A stretch of DNA of 15,324 nucleotides from Alphaproteobacteria bacterium (GTDB lineage: Bacteria > Pseudomonadota > Alphaproteobacteria > UBA9219), in contig JAGWKW010000009.1 in assembly GCA_028865155.1 (NCBI GenBank), positions 1-15,324 on the forward strand. Direction: 5' to 3'. The first letter of the stretch is position 1. Each line of letters opens with the position of its first letter. A program made the translations under genes and the position numbers. Below the pieces are notes generated by a model, which saw only the letters and a list, made by a program, of their open reading frames with translations, was not told the DNA's origin and searched no databases. This document shows, piece by piece, positions 14,115 through 15,324 of the stretch.

Positions 14115-14347
14115 GCGGCGTCTCCGGTGCTGCCGGGGCGGACGACGGGAGGAATGAACAGAAAGTCTTGCTCCGGCTCGCGCGATTTTCTCATGGCGAG
14201 GTCAAAGGCCTCGACGGCGCGGTTGGCAAATCTGAGGGCGGTCTTTTCGCGGCCCTGCCTGACCAGATCGTAAGTTTTCAGGATGCATTGGCGCGCTAAC
14301 CGCATGTTGTCCCGCGTTTGCTTGTTCAGGTAGAAAATGTCGGCCAT
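14111..14347 (-). CDS. Hypothetical protein of the integrative element, 78 aa
   Basis: 78 residues and the first gene of the six-gene leftward chain. The first 60 residues look like two amphipathic helices (TRDNMRLARQCILKTYDLVRQ and ALRFANRAVEAFDLAMRKS), followed by a proline-containing tail. No signal peptide or known motif. A promoter with a palindromic operator lies 28-55 bases upstream of the ATG, giving a short leader of about 20 bases with only a weak ribosome binding site (ACGGG). The stop overlaps the next ATG by 4 bases. Family not recognised. Confidence 0.65.
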   Translation of the reverse strand: MADIFYLNKQTRDNMRLARQCILKTYDLVRQGREKTALRFANRAVEAFDLAMRKSREPEQDFLFIPPVVRPGSTGDAA

Positions 14348-14374
14348 AATTAAAAACCCGTAAGTTTCGTCGCT

Positions 14375-14402
14375 AGTATTGCTATTTTCGCAATTTTGTC
14401 AA
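14375..14402 (-). promoter_or_regulatory. Leftward promoter with internal operator, for the small-gene/xis/int operon
   Basis: On the minus strand a perfect -35, TTGACA (14397-14402), and a -10, AATACT (14375-14380), are 16 bases apart. The spacer region carries a palindrome at 14377-14395 (TATTGCTATTTTCGCAATT on the plus strand), matching 16 of 19 positions of the perfect palindrome at 15281-15299. Transcription would start about 20 bases before the 78-aa gene. A repressor bound here would directly cover the promoter. The -35 hexamer and the match to the second site make this a strong call. Confidence 0.75.
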
Positions 14403-14417
14403 ATCTTTCATCGTACA

Positions 14418-14426
14418 ATAGCGAAA
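14418..14426. promoter_or_regulatory. Extra half-operator upstream of the leftward promoter
   Basis: AATAGCGAA at 14418-14426 differs from the perfect half-site AATTGCGAA by one base. Its second half is poor. It lies about 16 bases upstream of the -35 and faces the operator in the opposite orientation, so it could help cooperative repressor binding. Confidence 0.35.
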
Positions 14427-14522
14427 ATTGGTTATCTTACTGTGTTGGAACGGAAAAATTATGCATACAATGCGGGTTTTCCGTCGAAAATCAACTCGAT
14501 TTAGCTAATTATTAACGATGAT

Positions 14523-14541
14523 TATTGCTTTTTTCGCATGT
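14523..14541. promoter_or_regulatory. Additional operator-like palindrome
   Basis: TATTGCTTTTTTCGCATGT matches 13 of 19 positions of the perfect operator. Read leftward, TGCGAAAA-x-AGCAATA is nearly identical to the promoter-operator at 14375-14402 and ends in AATAAT, a good -10, but no -35 is present at the expected distance. It may be an auxiliary operator or a decayed promoter copy. Confidence 0.4.
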
Positions 14542-14603
14542 TCATGGCCGGAACAAGGGCGGCTGCGGCGCAAGTTCGGGGATGACAATTCGCGCGAAAA
14601 TAC

Positions 14604-14622
14604 GCGCGGATATGCGCCGCGC
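14604..14622 (-). terminator. Weak terminator-like stem-loop downstream of the repressor gene
   Basis: GCGCGG (14604-14609) pairs with CCGCGC (14617-14622) around a 7-base loop. On the leftward strand the stem is followed within a few bases by TTTT. It lies about 33 bases after the repressor stop. The T-run is short, so efficiency is doubtful. Confidence 0.35.
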
Positions 14623-14654
14623 ACGACGATAGGTTGTGGCTTTTTTATGCGGGA

Positions 14655-15131
14655 TTATCGTCCGTTGGCAACGCGAGCCTGGCGTCCCTGACCGGCCGGA
14701 CGGATATGGCTGCTCGCCAGCTCACGAACCTCCGACAGCGACAGGCGCTGCGTGACGGAACGCTGGTAGAGGAACGCGATGATCTCGGCCAGCTCCTGCG
14801 GATCCGGTTTCGACCGGCTGCGCTCGACGGCTTCCAGGACGGCGATGATGACGCCGTCCATGCGTATCTGGTCGTAAAATTCGGGAACTGGCGGCCCCTC
14901 GACGACGAGCAAATCGTAGGTGGGGACGCGCAAAACGCGGCTTAAGGTGATCAGCTCCTCGCCGGTGATGTTCCGGGTGCGGTTTTCGATTTTGTTAAGC
15001 GCGGAGACTTCCACGTTTGCCAATTCCGCAAGCTCTTTTTGCGACAAATTGCGCTTCTGGCGGTGCTCCGCGATGCGGTTTTCCGGCACCGTCTTGGACG
15101 GCGCAGCATATTGTTTGACCGATTTTTTCAT
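14655..15131 (-). CDS. XRE-family transcriptional repressor
   Basis: 158 residues from ATG 15129-15131 (MKKSVKQYAAPSKTVPENRI); a TTG start 24 bases earlier is possible. Residues about 19-75 form a Cro/CI-type HTH: RIAEHRQKRNLSQKELAELA, then ANVEVSALNKIENRTRNIT and LSRVLRVPTYDLL. Residues about 85-140 are helical and may mediate dimerisation; there is no LexA/CI-type protease domain, so SOS-type self-cleavage is not expected. Proteins of this kind bind palindromic operators. The perfect palindrome about 150 bases upstream and its relative before the small-gene operon are the obvious candidate targets (inference). The gene reads leftward; a TATAAT lies about 38 bases upstream of the ATG. Confidence 0.85.
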   Translation of the reverse strand: MKKSVKQYAAPSKTVPENRIAEHRQKRNLSQKELAELANVEVSALNKIENRTRNITGEELITLSRVLRVPTYDLLVVEGPPVPEFYDQIRMDGVIIAVLEAVERSRSKPDPQELAEIIAFLYQRSVTQRLSLSEVRELASSHIRPAGQGRQARVANGR

Positions 15132-15168
15132 CCTATTACCCAAGCGAATCCCCAAGAGATGCAGCAGT

Positions 15169-15174
15169 ATTATA
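15169..15174 (-). promoter_or_regulatory. Probable -10 element of the repressor gene
   Basis: A perfect TATAAT on the minus strand in an AT-rich run would place the transcript start near 15162, about 30 bases before the repressor ATG. No good -35 is seen 16-18 bases upstream, so the promoter may be weak or need an activator. Confidence 0.45.
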
Positions 15175-15272
15175 TATCAATTCGACCACAGGGGAATTAC
15201 CAGATCGCCCCTAACGTTTTCAAGTAAGAAATTACCTCTAATAGTTGCAACCAAAAAACAGCAATTTAGGGC

Positions 15273-15301
15273 TTGCAAAAAATTGCGAATTTCGCAATTA
15301 T
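15273..15301 (+). promoter_or_regulatory. Rightward promoter with a perfect 19-bp palindromic operator
   Basis: TTGCAA (15273-15278) and AATTAT (15296-15301) are separated by 17 bases. Between and partly over them lies AATTGCGAATTTCGCAATT (15281-15299), whose two 9-base arms are perfect reverse complements around one central base. Aligned on the operator, the whole segment resembles the leftward promoter at 14375-14402. It would drive genes to the right of the window and be shut by the same repressor. Confidence 0.7.
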
Positions 15302-15307
15302 GCGCCC

Positions 15308-15324
15308 GTGAAGCTGCTGATAAT
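15308..15324 (+). CDS. Possible start of a rightward gene (window edge)
   Basis: GTG at 15308-15310 opens a frame (VKLLI) that runs off the window. It lies seven bases after the -10 of the rightward promoter, about where transcription should start, so if real its mRNA would be leaderless. Five codons are too few for any confidence. Confidence 0.15.

Larger units (their letters stand above)
14348..14654. other. AT-rich regulatory region between the small-gene operon and the repressor gene
   Basis: This 307-base stretch contains no accepted gene. It holds the operon promoter with its operator (14375-14402), an extra half-operator (14418-14426), another operator-like palindrome (14523-14541) and a weak terminator-like stem behind the repressor gene (14604-14622). 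A 57-codon rightward ORF (14518-14691) has no ribosome binding site and overlaps the repressor end; I treat it as chance. Confidence 0.6.
12039..15324. mobile_element. Integrative element (prophage- or ICE-like), left end only
   Basis: Everything right of the tRNA-Gly fits an element integrated at the tRNA 3' end: attachment-type repeats, a tyrosine recombinase ending next to the tRNA, an excisionase-like HTH protein, small unrecognised genes, an XRE repressor and phage-like promoter-operators. Intergenic DNA here is markedly more AT-rich than in the left part. The far attachment site, replication, transfer or structural genes and any cargo are not in the window, so its class (prophage, satellite, ICE or IME) cannot be decided. 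The order of small genes, xis, int and then att resembles compact integrative elements such as pSAM2. The left boundary is set just after the tRNA CCA; the exact crossover point is unknown. Confidence 0.82.

Noticed and set aside
14518..14691. 57-codon rightward ORF in the regulatory region
   Set aside because: No ribosome binding site; it runs over operator-like sequence and the end of the repressor gene.
15190..15212. AGGGG/CCCCT inverted repeat upstream of the repressor
   Set aside because: Only 5-base arms with a 13-base gap and no similarity to the strong palindrome at 15281-15299.
15135..15236. ATTACC repeated at 15135, 15196 and 15231 before the repressor gene
   Set aside because: A 6-mer three times in about 100 AT-rich bases with irregular spacing is compatible with chance; flanking bases do not align well.

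Overview
The window looks like an alphaproteobacterial chromosome with an integrated mobile element at its right end. It is GC-rich and densely packed. It carries a short HPr kinase clustered with RapZ, a mannose-type EIIA, HPr and enzyme I but no sugar permease, plus fliQ-fliR-flhB and a single-copy-type SurA; this combination is typical of Alphaproteobacteria. The genus cannot be read from the sequence.

Layout. Positions 1-174 hold the 3' end of accD (+). Positions 171-4543 are a leftward run: an unrecognised gene, hprK, rapZ, an EIIA-Man gene, ptsH and ptsI, joined by 4-11 base overlaps or short gaps. This is a regulatory phosphorelay (PEP to EI to HPr to EIIA, with HPrK acting on the HPr serine). 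A 131-base divergent gap follows, then surA (+, 4675-5919), which ends tail-to-tail with the next leftward run. That run (5916-11692) reads fliQ, fliR, flhB, a cysteine-rich lipoprotein, pyruvate kinase and a TPR-glycosyltransferase. It mixes flagellar export, glycolysis and possibly flagellin glycosylation in one probable transcript.

A tRNA-Gly(GCC) at 11964-12038 (+) marks the edge of the element. Immediately beyond it are direct and inverted repeats and a tyrosine recombinase gene read toward the tRNA. The integrase is the last member of a leftward chain of six overlapping genes: 78 aa, 65 aa, 118 aa, a 31-aa ORF, an excisionase-like HTH protein, and integrase. Farther right lies an XRE-family repressor (14655-15131).

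The most informative signal in the element is a promoter-operator module found twice. At 14375-14402 (leftward, before the six-gene chain) and at 15273-15301 (rightward, leaving the window), a sigma70-like -35/-10 pair encloses a palindrome of the form AATTGCGAA-N-TTCGCAATT in its spacer. This suggests that one repressor, probably the XRE protein, silences both the excision/integration operon and an unseen rightward operon, as in a prophage or an integrative element with a lysogeny-type switch. The cargo and the far attachment site lie outside the window.
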